A stretch of 64,000 bases of DNA, taken from assembly GCA_019744815.1 (NCBI GenBank), contig JAIEUA010000001.1, positions 310,001-374,000 on the forward strand, given 5' to 3'. Positions 45,422-53,441 of this stretch are shown here, piece after piece. Numbering within the stretch: the first letter of the stretch is position 1; every line of letters begins with the position of its first letter. The DNA comes from Phycisphaerales bacterium. Lineage in GTDB: Bacteria; Planctomycetota; Phycisphaerae; Phycisphaerales; UBA1924. Position numbers and translations under genes: made by a program. A model generated the notes under the pieces. That model was not told the origin of the DNA. It made no database searches and saw only the letters and a program-made list of their open reading frames with translations.

Positions 45422-47605
45422 GTGGGTGAAGTCGGCGTCAACACAAGAGCGAAACGGGCGGTTGTCACGGCTCGGGGCCGTGCCGCGGCGGCGCTGGGCG
45501 CCTGGTGCGTGGGGATCTGGATCGGATGGAACGCGGGAGGGGCGGCAATCGCGAGCGGCTGGTTTTTCGCGGCCGCAGCGGCGCTCGCGGCGATGGGGCT
45601 GGGTTGGCCCGCTGCGTCGGAGCGCGGGCGGCGGATCGCCGCGGGTGTTCTGATCGCGAGCCTTGGTGTCGCGGGCTGCGGCTGGAGCGTGCTTCGGCTC
45701 TGGAATCAGCCGCGGGATTCGGTGGAGGCGGCGATCGGGGGCGCGGGTGGCGAGGTGCTGCTGCGGGTGACGGTGCTGGACACGCCGCGGTTTGTGCGAC
45801 GCGAAGACGGGGTGTCGGGATTGTGGACAGCGCGGGTGCGCAGCCGCGGCGTGGTGAGCGCGTCGGGTGAGACGCTTCCGGCCCGGGGCGAGTTGTGGCT
45901 GCGGGCGCCGGGTGAGGAGCGTGACGGGCCGATCTGGCGATCGGGGGCGCGGTTGGTGGCGCTGGGGTCGTTCCGGGCGGTCGAGGAGCCGCGGAACCCG
46001 GGAGAGTTTGATCTGCGGCGCTGGGCGCGGGATCGCGGGATCGAGGGGTCGCTGAGGGCTCGATCGGCGTTGATGGTGCGGCCGGACGAGTCGCCGACGG
46101 TGCTGATGGAACGTGTGGAGCGAGTGTGGCGTGGGGTGGTGGGTGCGGTGCGAGCGCGGGCGTCGATGGTGGTGGCGTCGGCAACCGGGTCGAGCGGCGA
46201 GGGGACGAAGCAGTTGATGCGCGGGCTGCTCTTGGGAGAGGATCCGGAAGCGCCTCTGGATGAGGTGCGGTCGTTCTATCGCGTGGGGCTGGCGCACGTG
46301 CTCTCGATCAGCGGGTTTCATCTCGCGGTCTTCGCGGGGGCGGTGTTGTTCGTCGTGCGGCTGCTGGGCGATCTCGGGAGGCTCGAGCCGCTGATCGTGG
46401 CGGCGTGCGTCGGGTTGTTCCTGGTGATCGTTCCTCCAAGCTCGCCGACGGTTCGGGCGGCGGTGATCGTGCTGGTGATGCTGGGGGCGAGCCTCTTTGG
46501 GCGGCGCTACGACCGGTTGACGCTGCTGTTGTGGACGGCGTTCGCGGTGCTGATCGTGCGGCCGAGCGAGCTTTGGTCGCTGGGGTTTCAACTGAGCTTC
46601 GGGCTGACTGCGGCGCTGCTCGGGCTGAGCGGGCGGCTGCGTCAGCGGCTCTTCCCTGATCGACTGGGGAGAGCGGCGCTGGATCGATCGGCGGCGCGGC
46701 ACGCGGGGCGGTGGTGGCAGACGAGTGTGGCGGCGTCCTTGGTGTGCTGGCTGGTGTCGGTGCCGTGGCTCATTGTGCAGCTCGGCGTGGTGAATCCGCT
46801 GGCGCTGGTGACGGGGTTGTTGGTGACGCCGTTGGTTTCGGTGCTGCTGTGGATCGGCTACGCGGCGGTGCTGCTCGGGATGGCGATTCCGACGCTGGCG
46901 GGGGCGCTTGGCTCGGGCGCGGCGAAGATCGCGGATGTGGCGGGCGCGCTGGTGGTGGGAGCGGACGCGATGCCCGGCGCGTCGGTGCGATTGGCGTGGG
47001 TGTCGCCGGCGTGGGGAGTGGTGGCGACGGTCTGGTTGGTGGTGTGGCTGGTGAAGCCGCGGCTGAGACGCGGAACGATGGTGCTGGCCGGCGTCCTCAT
47101 CACGGGTTGGCTGGGGGCGGAGCTGGCGACGTCGGAGCGATTGCCTTCGGGCGTGGCGATGGAGGTGGTGCGGCTGGACGTGGGAGCGAGCACGGAACAC
47201 GCGTCTCGAGAGGGCGGTGTGTTGCGTCGGTGTGTGCTGGTGAGAACGCCCGGGCGTGCGGTGCTGGTGGGCGCCGGTGGCCTGCGAGCGCGGGCGTTGG
47301 CAACGATCACGCGGGAGCTGGGGGCGGCGACGATCGACGCGGTGGTGTTCGAGCGGGCGGACGAGAAGCTCGTCGCAGAGATCACGCGGTGGGTGAGGCC
47401 GCCGCGGGTGGTACTGGTGGGAGAGGGTTGGGGGACGGACCTGGGTTTGGAGCCCGGTTCGTTCGAGCGTGCGGCGACCATGGGCGAAGCGCTCGAACGG
47501 CTCGGCATCGGGGCGGCCTTGGACCATCTGGATCGCCAGCCGGGGCGCGGGGTGCAGGTGGTGGAGGTGCCCAAGGACGGCCGGGGCGGGGGAGCTGGTG
47601 GGTGA
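45422..47605 (+). CDS. comEC: ComEC/Rec2-family DNA-uptake channel
   Basis: A 727-residue polytopic protein, channel for single-stranded DNA in natural transformation. Residues 15-75 are N-terminal helices, about 90-190 an OB-like domain, and 235-530 the Competence domain with LMRGLLLGEDPEAPLDEVRS, FYRVGLAHVLSISGFHLAVF and LAACV-type helices. The C-terminal metallo-beta-lactamase-like part is short and lacks the HxHxDH motif, so nuclease activity is unlikely. Start is GTG at 45422 with no clear site. No other competence gene is in the window. Confidence 0.88.
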   Translation: MGEVGVNTRAKRAVVTARGRAAAALGAWCVGIWIGWNAGGAAIASGWFFAAAAALAAMGLGWPAASERGRRIAAGVLIASLGVAGCGWSVLRLWNQPRDSVEAAIGGAGGEVLLRVTVLDTPRFVRREDGVSGLWTARVRSRGVVSASGETLPARGELWLRAPGEERDGPIWRSGARLVALGSFRAVEEPRNPGEFDLRRWARDRGIEGSLRARSALMVRPDESPTVLMERVERVWRGVVGAVRARASMVVASATGSSGEGTKQLMRGLLLGEDPEAPLDEVRSFYRVGLAHVLSISGFHLAVFAGAVLFVVRLLGDLGRLEPLIVAACVGLFLVIVPPSSPTVRAAVIVLVMLGASLFGRRYDRLTLLLWTAFAVLIVRPSELWSLGFQLSFGLTAALLGLSGRLRQRLFPDRLGRAALDRSAARHAGRWWQTSVAASLVCWLVSVPWLIVQLGVVNPLALVTGLLVTPLVSVLLWIGYAAVLLGMAIPTLAGALGSGAAKIADVAGALVVGADAMPGASVRLAWVSPAWGVVATVWLVVWLVKPRLRRGTMVLAGVLITGWLGAELATSERLPSGVAMEVVRLDVGASTEHASREGGVLRRCVLVRTPGRAVLVGAGGLRARALATITRELGAATIDAVVFERADEKLVAEITRWVRPPRVVLVGEGWGTDLGLEPGSFERAATMGEALERLGIGAALDHLDRQPGRGVQVVEVPKDGRGGGAGG

Positions 47606-47840
47606 GTTGGCGGGGGGTGAGGCGTCGGTTTCTCAGGCCCTTGTGTCAACGATGTGTTCAGAACGGGCCGAGTTGGGGCGGATTCAATCGTCCGGGCTGG
47701 TTCGAACGCGGGATTGGGCGCATCTTCGTAGCATCAGGGACGGTCGCTGCCGCGAACATGGTGTTGGCGGCGAGGATTGGTTCTCGGTCGTTGGAGCGGG
47801 GCCGGGCTGGGGAGCTTCACGGGACGAGGAGAAGGACAGT

Positions 47841-49496
47841 TTGAGCCGACGTTGGGGCCCAGGATTGCGTGTGTGCCTTGCCGCGGGAGCCGCGGTGGGT
47901 GTGCATTGGACGCAGGCGATGGGGGGCCCGACCGGGGCGACGGTGCTGCCGGGGTACAAGATCGTCGAGATCCCGCTGCTGCCGGCGGGGCTGTACGCCG
48001 AGGCGCTGGGGGTGAACGGGCGTGGGCAGATTGTGGGTCGGTGTTTCATCGAGGACGCGCAGGCGTACTCGGGGTTTGTGTACGACCTGCCATCGAACAC
48101 GCTGACCGACCTGGGCACGCTGGGCGCGGGCGAGCCGCACGGGGCGTGGGCGATCAACAACGACCGGTTTGTGGTGGCGACAGCCGACGCGGGCGGCGGC
48201 GCGAACGCGGGGCTTCTGATCAGCCCGTTCGGGGTGCGGACCCAGATCAACGGGCGGGTGCGGTTCGGACCGCCGGGCGGCTCGGAAGCGCGGTCGATCA
48301 ACAGCGGCGGCACGATCGCGGGGAGCGCGACGTTCGATTGCTCGTTCTCGCAGTCGACGCTGTTTGGGTGCGGCTGGGGCGCGGGCGGCGCGCTCGCGAC
48401 GGCGTATGTCAGCTCCGCGGCGTTCTGCGCCGACACGCGGGCACTCTCGATCAACGACGCGGGTTTCCTGGTCGGATGGACCAACGTCGACATCGGCACG
48501 CCGGAGACGCCGCTGATGTTGAAGCGGCCGGTGCTGGTGAACACGGTGCAGCGGAGCCAGACGAACCTTCCGACGTTCACGAGCACGACGGAGATGGGGA
48601 TCGCCAACGCGATCGGGAACACCGGCGTCATCTGCGGCGTCGCTCAGGACGCGAGCGACGCGGGACGCGTGCATCCGGTGGCGTGGGTCGGGGGCGTGCC
48701 GATCAAGCTCCCGTCGCTGGGCGGCGGCTTTGTGGAAGGTTCGGCGGCCCTGTCGGTGAACGCGGCGGGAGACGTCGTCGGGCGGAGCGGCGAGGGTTCG
48801 GCGTCGGAGGCAGTGGTGTGGCTGGGGGCGGAGCCGACGGCGCGGTCGCTCGCGTCGCTGACGTCACCGCCGCAGGGCCCGCATCCGACCGGCTGGAAGC
48901 TGCAGACCGCCAACGCGATCAGCGACATTGGTTTGATCGTGGGCAAGGGTTTGGCCCCGGGTGATGCGAGCGGGAACACCAAGGCATTCGTGGCGGTGCC
49001 GTGCAATCCGGTGTTGATCCAGACGCCCGAGACCCAGACGACGTGCTTGCTGGGGACGGTGCCCTTGCGGGTCTCGGCGATCGGTGCGGGGACGCTGACG
49101 TATCAATGGCGGCGCAACGGGGTGAACATGGTCGACGGGCCCCTGGCGAGCGGCGCGTTGGTGGCGGGAGCCAACACCGCGAACATGATCATCGCCGGGT
49201 TCAACTACGCCGACGAGGGCACGTACGACGTGGTCATCACCGGCGACTGCGGCGGAGTGGTGTCGGGCACGGCGACGGTTCTGATCTGTGCGTCGGACCT
49301 GAACTGCGACAACGTGGTGAACGACGGCGATTTCTCGGTGTTCGCGCCGGCGTACGACCTGCTTGATTGTTTGGATCCCGCGATGCCGTTTGGCTGCCCG
49401 TCGGACATCAACCGCGACGGGTTCGTGGATGATCTGGACTTTACGATCTTTGTGCAGGCGTACGACCAGCTGCTGTGCGGCGGCGCGGTGCAGTGA
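47841..49496 (+). CDS. Secreted HAF-repeat protein with Ig-like domain and dockerin-like tail
   Basis: A 551-residue exported protein. The TTG at 47841 follows GGAGAAGGA and leads into a signal peptide (SRRWGPGLRVCLAAGAAVGV); earlier in-frame starts overlap comEC. Residues 30-370 hold HAF units (GVNGRGQIVGRCFIED; AINNDRFVVATADA; SINDAGFLVGWTNV). Residues about 395-485 form an Ig-like domain (PLRVSAIGAGTLTYQWRRNG; ADEGTYDVVITGDCGG). The tail has CASDLNCDNVVNDGDFSVF and CPSDINRDGFVDDLDFTIF. Function unknown, perhaps adhesive. Confidence 0.78.
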   Translation: MSRRWGPGLRVCLAAGAAVGVHWTQAMGGPTGATVLPGYKIVEIPLLPAGLYAEALGVNGRGQIVGRCFIEDAQAYSGFVYDLPSNTLTDLGTLGAGEPHGAWAINNDRFVVATADAGGGANAGLLISPFGVRTQINGRVRFGPPGGSEARSINSGGTIAGSATFDCSFSQSTLFGCGWGAGGALATAYVSSAAFCADTRALSINDAGFLVGWTNVDIGTPETPLMLKRPVLVNTVQRSQTNLPTFTSTTEMGIANAIGNTGVICGVAQDASDAGRVHPVAWVGGVPIKLPSLGGGFVEGSAALSVNAAGDVVGRSGEGSASEAVVWLGAEPTARSLASLTSPPQGPHPTGWKLQTANAISDIGLIVGKGLAPGDASGNTKAFVAVPCNPVLIQTPETQTTCLLGTVPLRVSAIGAGTLTYQWRRNGVNMVDGPLASGALVAGANTANMIIAGFNYADEGTYDVVITGDCGGVVSGTATVLICASDLNCDNVVNDGDFSVFAPAYDLLDCLDPAMPFGCPSDINRDGFVDDLDFTIFVQAYDQLLCGGAVQ

Positions 49497-49595
49497 GCGA
49501 CCCATGAATGCGGGACACGCATGGCGCGAGGCGGTGGCGTCGCTGCGGGAAGACGGCGTTCGACGTCGTGAGCGGTTGTGTGTTTTGACGACTCG

Positions 49596-49624
49596 CCGCA
49601 CGGGACGAGGACGCCCGGGCTCGC
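49596..49624. repeat. Family B dispersed repeat (single arm)
   Basis: CCGCACGGGACGAGGACGCC and on matches the family B unit at 62972-63000 with few changes, between the secreted-protein gene and the acyltransferase gene. Confidence 0.8.
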
Positions 49625-49649
49625 TTTTGGCGAGCGGATGGACGGAGCA

Positions 49650-50270
49650 CTACCGGGAGTCGATGTGCCGCGCTGGTACGCCGACGATACGGGAATCGTT
49701 GGGAAGATCGCGGAGCACGACCGAGCCAGCGCCGACGGTGCAGCGATCCCCGACGCGGACGCGGGGCAGCACGCGGCAGCCCACACCCAACAGACCATCC
49801 GATCCGATCGAGGCGGAGCCGGCGACGATCGAGCCGGGCGCGACGTGGGTGTTGCGGCCGACGACGCAGTCGTGCTCGATGATCGCGCCGGTGTTGATGA
49901 TCGCGTGAGCTTCGACCTTGGCGAAGCTGTGCACCACGGCTCGCGGGCCGACAAAGACGCCCACGCCGAGCGTGGCGCTGGGAGCGATCACGGCGCTCGG
50001 ATGCACCACCGGTTCGGCGGTGGAAGGGGCCTTCAGGCCCGCGATCAACTCGGCGCGGGTGTGGACGTTGCCGACGCAGAGGATCCACGCGCTCGAGGGC
50101 GGCACGTCGCGGAGGCCGCCGAGATGTGCGAGGCCCAGGCGCGTGATTGCTGGCGAGTCGGCGCGATCGTCGAGCACGCCGAGGATGGGACGATTGACGG
50201 CGCGGCAGGCCTCGGCGACGACGAGGGCATGCCCGCCGGCGCCGATGAGGATGAGGGGGGCCGCGGCCAT
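49650..50270 (-). CDS. NeuD/PglD-type sugar O- or N-acyltransferase
   Basis: A 206-residue hexapeptide-repeat acyltransferase. The N-terminal Rossmann-like part is LILIGAGGHALVVAEACRAV; left-handed beta-helix repeats follow (HPSAVIAPSATLGVGVFVGP; IINTGAIIEHDCVVGRNTHV), ending IVGVPARHID. Such enzymes acetylate nucleotide-linked amino sugars for surface glycans. The ATG at 50270 (MAAAPLILIG) is chosen; the frame upstream runs into repeat DNA. Confidence 0.88.
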   Translation of the reverse strand: MAAAPLILIGAGGHALVVAEACRAVNRPILGVLDDRADSPAITRLGLAHLGGLRDVPPSSAWILCVGNVHTRAELIAGLKAPSTAEPVVHPSAVIAPSATLGVGVFVGPRAVVHSFAKVEAHAIINTGAIIEHDCVVGRNTHVAPGSIVAGSASIGSDGLLGVGCRVLPRVRVGDRCTVGAGSVVLRDLPNDSRIVGVPARHIDSR

Positions 50271-50397
50271 GGGAAGATGATCGGCTGAACACGCGGTGGC
50301 GCTTTGGTGGTGATTGGGTTTGGTTTGGGAAAACGCGGGCGATCGCGATGTTCCGGCGCGACGGAGTGACTCCGCCGGAGCGAGTTGGTCGGAGAGA

Positions 50398-50526
50398 GCG
50401 AGCCGGGGCGTCCTCGCCCCGTGCGGTTGGGTGTGCAAGCACCAATCAGGATCGTTGACGGTGAAGCGCTCGAGGCGTTTGGACGAACGTCAGCAACAGC
50501 GCCGGGGCGGGGACGCCCCGGCTCGC
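50398..50526. repeat. Family B inverted repeat, complete
   Basis: Left arm 50398-50426 (GCGAGCCGGGGCGTCCTCGC and on) and right arm 50503-50526 (CGGGGCGGGGACGCCCCGGC and on) bracket 76 bases. It occupies much of the 350-base gap between the acyltransferase and mqnA; nothing else is seen there. Confidence 0.9.
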
Positions 50527-50620
50527 TTTTGAGGCGCGTCCGGTGTCGTTGGGAGTTCCCGCGTTCGGACGAAACGCGTTGCACGATGCGAGCGAATACT
50601 CCCGCGGGAGATACGACCTC

Positions 50621-51478
50621 ATGGACCCGATTCGCGTGGGCATTGTGCGGTTCCTGAACACCACGCCCCTGGTGGACGGGCTGGAGAAGCTGCCGCAGCT
50701 GGCGTTGACGCCGGTGGTGCCGTCGCGTCTGGCGGGGATGCTGCGTGGGGGCGAGGTGGACCTGGCGCTGGTGAGCGTGATCGATGCGGCGCGGACCGCG
50801 GCGGACGGGACGGGCTCTCTTTCCATGCTCTCCTGCGGCATGATCGGGTGCGACGGGCCGACGCTGACGGTGCGGGTCTTCTCGGCGGTGCCGCTGGATC
50901 AGGCGACGACGCTCGCGGCGGACACCGATAGCCACACGTCGATCGCGCTGGCGCAGGTCATTCTGAAGCGGGCGTACGGGCGGAGCGTGAAGGTCGTTCC
51001 GTTCGATGCGCGGGAACGCGTGGCCCGCGGCGGCGATTCGCCCGAACAGCGCGAATGGCCCGAGACGCTCCTGATGATAGGCGACAAGGTGGTGACCGAC
51101 TCGCCCCCGGCGGTGCGCTATCCGTACCAGTTGGACTTGGGCGAGGAGTGGAAGAAGCTGACGGGACTGCCGTTTGTGTACGCGATCTGGATGTGCCGAA
51201 GCGTGGATGTCGAGAACGCGGCACAGCGCGAGCGACTGAGCGTCGCCACGGCGCTTCTGGATCGGCAGCTCCGGCACAATCTGACGCGGATGGACCGGAT
51301 CATTCTGGAGAAGGCGAGCGAGTTCCGCTGGCCGCCGGATTTGGCGCGGAAGTACCTGGGTGAGTTGCTGCGCTACCGCGTGGGTGAGCGAGAGCGCGAG
51401 GCGGTGCGGCGGTTCTTCGCCGAGTGCGTGAGCGCGGATCTGATCACGTCGGCGGAGGCGCGGTTTGTCGAGATGTAA
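50621..51478 (+). CDS. mqnA: Chorismate dehydratase, futalosine pathway
   Basis: Converts chorismate to 3-enolpyruvylbenzoate, first step of the futalosine route to menaquinone. The start MDPIRVGIVRFLNTTPLVDG and LALVSVIDAARTA, MIGCDGPTLTVRVFS, LMIGDKVVTDS and YQLDLGEEWKKLTGLPFVYA are typical. The length of 285 is normal. GGGAG lies 10 bases before the ATG. It implies a menaquinone-based respiratory chain made by the futalosine pathway; the other mqn genes are outside the window. Confidence 0.93.
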   Translation: MDPIRVGIVRFLNTTPLVDGLEKLPQLALTPVVPSRLAGMLRGGEVDLALVSVIDAARTAADGTGSLSMLSCGMIGCDGPTLTVRVFSAVPLDQATTLAADTDSHTSIALAQVILKRAYGRSVKVVPFDARERVARGGDSPEQREWPETLLMIGDKVVTDSPPAVRYPYQLDLGEEWKKLTGLPFVYAIWMCRSVDVENAAQRERLSVATALLDRQLRHNLTRMDRIILEKASEFRWPPDLARKYLGELLRYRVGEREREAVRRFFAECVSADLITSAEARFVEM

Positions 51479-51502
51479 ATCGATGTGTTCTCGCAAGGGG
51501 AT

Positions 51503-51655
51503 GGCATTTCACCGCGGAGGACGCCGAGGACGCGGAGGAAGGCAAGAGATGGAGAGTGAAGACAGATGCAAGGAAAAGAGCACACGGCGGATGCCTCTTT
51601 GAGTTGAACCACTGTCCCCTCTCCGCGCTCTCCGCGTCCTCCGCGGTGAAATGCC
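51503..51655. repeat. Family D inverted repeat
   Basis: Arms 51503-51540 (GGCATTTCACCGCGGAGGAC and on) and 51620-51655 (ending CCGCGGTGAAATGCC) are complementary; between them are 79 bases. It fills the gap between mqnA and the next gene. Confidence 0.92.
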
Positions 51656-51699
51656 TTGATCAGCTTGGCTCGTGTTGAAACCAATCGGAACGCACTCTC

Positions 51700-53352
51700 A
51701 TGCCCGCCTGGCCCAAGCTGAAACTTCCGGTGCTCGCCTCGCTCGCGGATGAGCTGCGGTTTGCGCCCAAGGCGGCGGTTCTTCGTGATATTCAGCGGGC
51801 GGCGGAGACGATCGACCTCATCGAGGACGAGGCGGCGTATCCGCGGAGCTGGATTGTCTTCCGCCTCACCGGCTATCGCGGCGAAGTGGATGGCGAGCTG
51901 GAGCCAACGCCAGGGACGGCGTTGCGAACGGAGTTGCCGCGGCTGATCGAGCGGCTGACGGTGCAGTCCGCCGTGGAGCGAGCCGACGTGAAGTCGTTCG
52001 GAACGCTCCTGACGCAGGCCGAGGTGTGCGGCCGCTGGAAGGTCGATCGCAAGACCGTCGAGCGTTACCGCAAATCCGGTTTGGTGGCGCTGCGGGTGCG
52101 TGACACGCGAGGGCGCAGCACGCTGGTGTTTCCGGAGGCATCGGTGCTCGCGTTCGAGAGGCGGCACACAGAGCGGCTGAAGAAAGCCGCGGCGTTCTCG
52201 CGAACGGACGATCAAACAAGGAACTCTCTGACCGAACGTGCGGCGAAGCTGCGGGCGCGGACCGGCGCCAGCACCGCGAAGGTGGCGGCACACCTCGCGA
52301 AGAAAGTGGGACGCTCGACCAGCACGGTGCGGCGAGCGGTACAGCGAACAACACCCCGGGCCTCTACTAGTCGCGGCGCTGTTGATCTGCTCGTGCGTTG
52401 GGACGCGGGTGAGGGCATCGGTTCGATCGCGAAGGCCGCCCGGCGCACGCGGGGAGCGGTGATCCACGCGCTGCTGGCGGCTCGGGCCCAGCGGCTGCGA
52501 GCGTTGGAGTTGTCGGAGCGTGTGCCTTCGCTGGACTTGCCGCCGCGGTCGCTCGTCGAGATGGATCGGGTTGCGACGGCCGGTGAGTTGTGTGAGCACA
52601 CGCTGCGGTTGCTTCGGGCATCGACACTCGAAGAGCTGCTGGAGGCCATGAAGTCACGCAACGCGATGGAGCGGGCGACTGAAGCTGCGTGGGCGCGAAC
52701 GCATCACGCCGGGGTGGCGCTGGCCGCACGGTTGGTCGATCGAGACGCGGAGTTGCCCTCGGCGGATGCGATCGATGAGGCGGATTGTGCGCTGCGCTGG
52801 GCCTTGCGGGCCCGGTTGGAGCTGATCGCGGCGCAGAGTGCCCTGGTGGTGGAGTCGATCGTGGCGGTCGCGGGTGAGCCGGAGCGGTTGGAGCCTTCGG
52901 ATCTGGCCGCGGCGATCGTGCGCGGCGTCGCGGCCGTCGGCGGTGCGATTGAAGGGTTTCTGCCGCCGGAGGCGGTGCGGCGGGAGATCGGCGGCCGTCT
53001 GGCGGCACCGGTGTCGCTGGCGGTGGGCAAGGCGTTTGCGGATTGGTATTCGGGGCGCGAGAAGGTTGCGGCGACGCGACGGGCGACCCGGAGTCTGGCG
53101 GTGGCGTCGCCGAACTGGGTGGACGCCGCGTGCCCGTGGCGGGCGGCGGTGGTGGCATCGCCAACATGGCTCGATCCGGCTGTCTCTGCGAGCATCGAGG
53201 CCCGGCAGGCCGAGCCCGACCGTCGGGTGTGGGAGCTGCGTTTCAGAAAGCGGCCACGAACCGTCCGCGAAGTGGCGGCGGCCCTGGGCCTGTCACGACC
53301 GCGGGCGGGCGAGGCGGTGCAGCGGGTGGTGCGGATGGCGCTCTCGCTCTGA
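51700..53352 (+). CDS. Multi-HTH DNA-binding protein, sigma-factor-like
   Basis: A 550-residue protein with at least four helix-turn-helix-like stretches: LLTQAEVCGRWKVDRKTVER (about 104-123), STAKVAAHLAKKVGRSTSTV (190-209), WDAGEGIGSIAKAARRTRGA (230-249) and, at the end, RKRPRTVREVAAALGLSRPR then AGEAVQRVVRMAL (520-548), which has the layout of sigma-70 region 4. The middle (310-470) is helical and Ala-rich. A core-binding region 2 is not recognised with certainty. It may be a divergent sigma factor or regulator; no partner is adjacent. Confidence 0.65.
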   Translation: MPAWPKLKLPVLASLADELRFAPKAAVLRDIQRAAETIDLIEDEAAYPRSWIVFRLTGYRGEVDGELEPTPGTALRTELPRLIERLTVQSAVERADVKSFGTLLTQAEVCGRWKVDRKTVERYRKSGLVALRVRDTRGRSTLVFPEASVLAFERRHTERLKKAAAFSRTDDQTRNSLTERAAKLRARTGASTAKVAAHLAKKVGRSTSTVRRAVQRTTPRASTSRGAVDLLVRWDAGEGIGSIAKAARRTRGAVIHALLAARAQRLRALELSERVPSLDLPPRSLVEMDRVATAGELCEHTLRLLRASTLEELLEAMKSRNAMERATEAAWARTHHAGVALAARLVDRDAELPSADAIDEADCALRWALRARLELIAAQSALVVESIVAVAGEPERLEPSDLAAAIVRGVAAVGGAIEGFLPPEAVRREIGGRLAAPVSLAVGKAFADWYSGREKVAATRRATRSLAVASPNWVDAACPWRAAVVASPTWLDPAVSASIEARQAEPDRRVWELRFRKRPRTVREVAAALGLSRPRAGEAVQRVVRMALSL

Positions 53353-53357
53353 CGGAC

Positions 53358-53412
53358 GGACCGGCTGGAAGCCGGTTCTACTTGTGATGACCGGCCGGAG
53401 GCCGGTCCTACT
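53358..53412. repeat. Family C tandem palindromic repeat
   Basis: Two units, GGACCGGCTGGAAGCCGGTT and on (53358-53383) and GACCGGCCGGAGGCCGGTCC and on (53389-53412), each palindromic in its centre. It lies six bases after the multi-HTH gene. Confidence 0.88.
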
Positions 53413-53441
53413 GAGACCCCCACTCAGAACTACGATGCGGC

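Noticed and set aside
45344..47527. 727-codon minus-strand frame opposite comEC
   Set aside because: Arg/His/Pro-rich antisense shadow of comEC without any domain.
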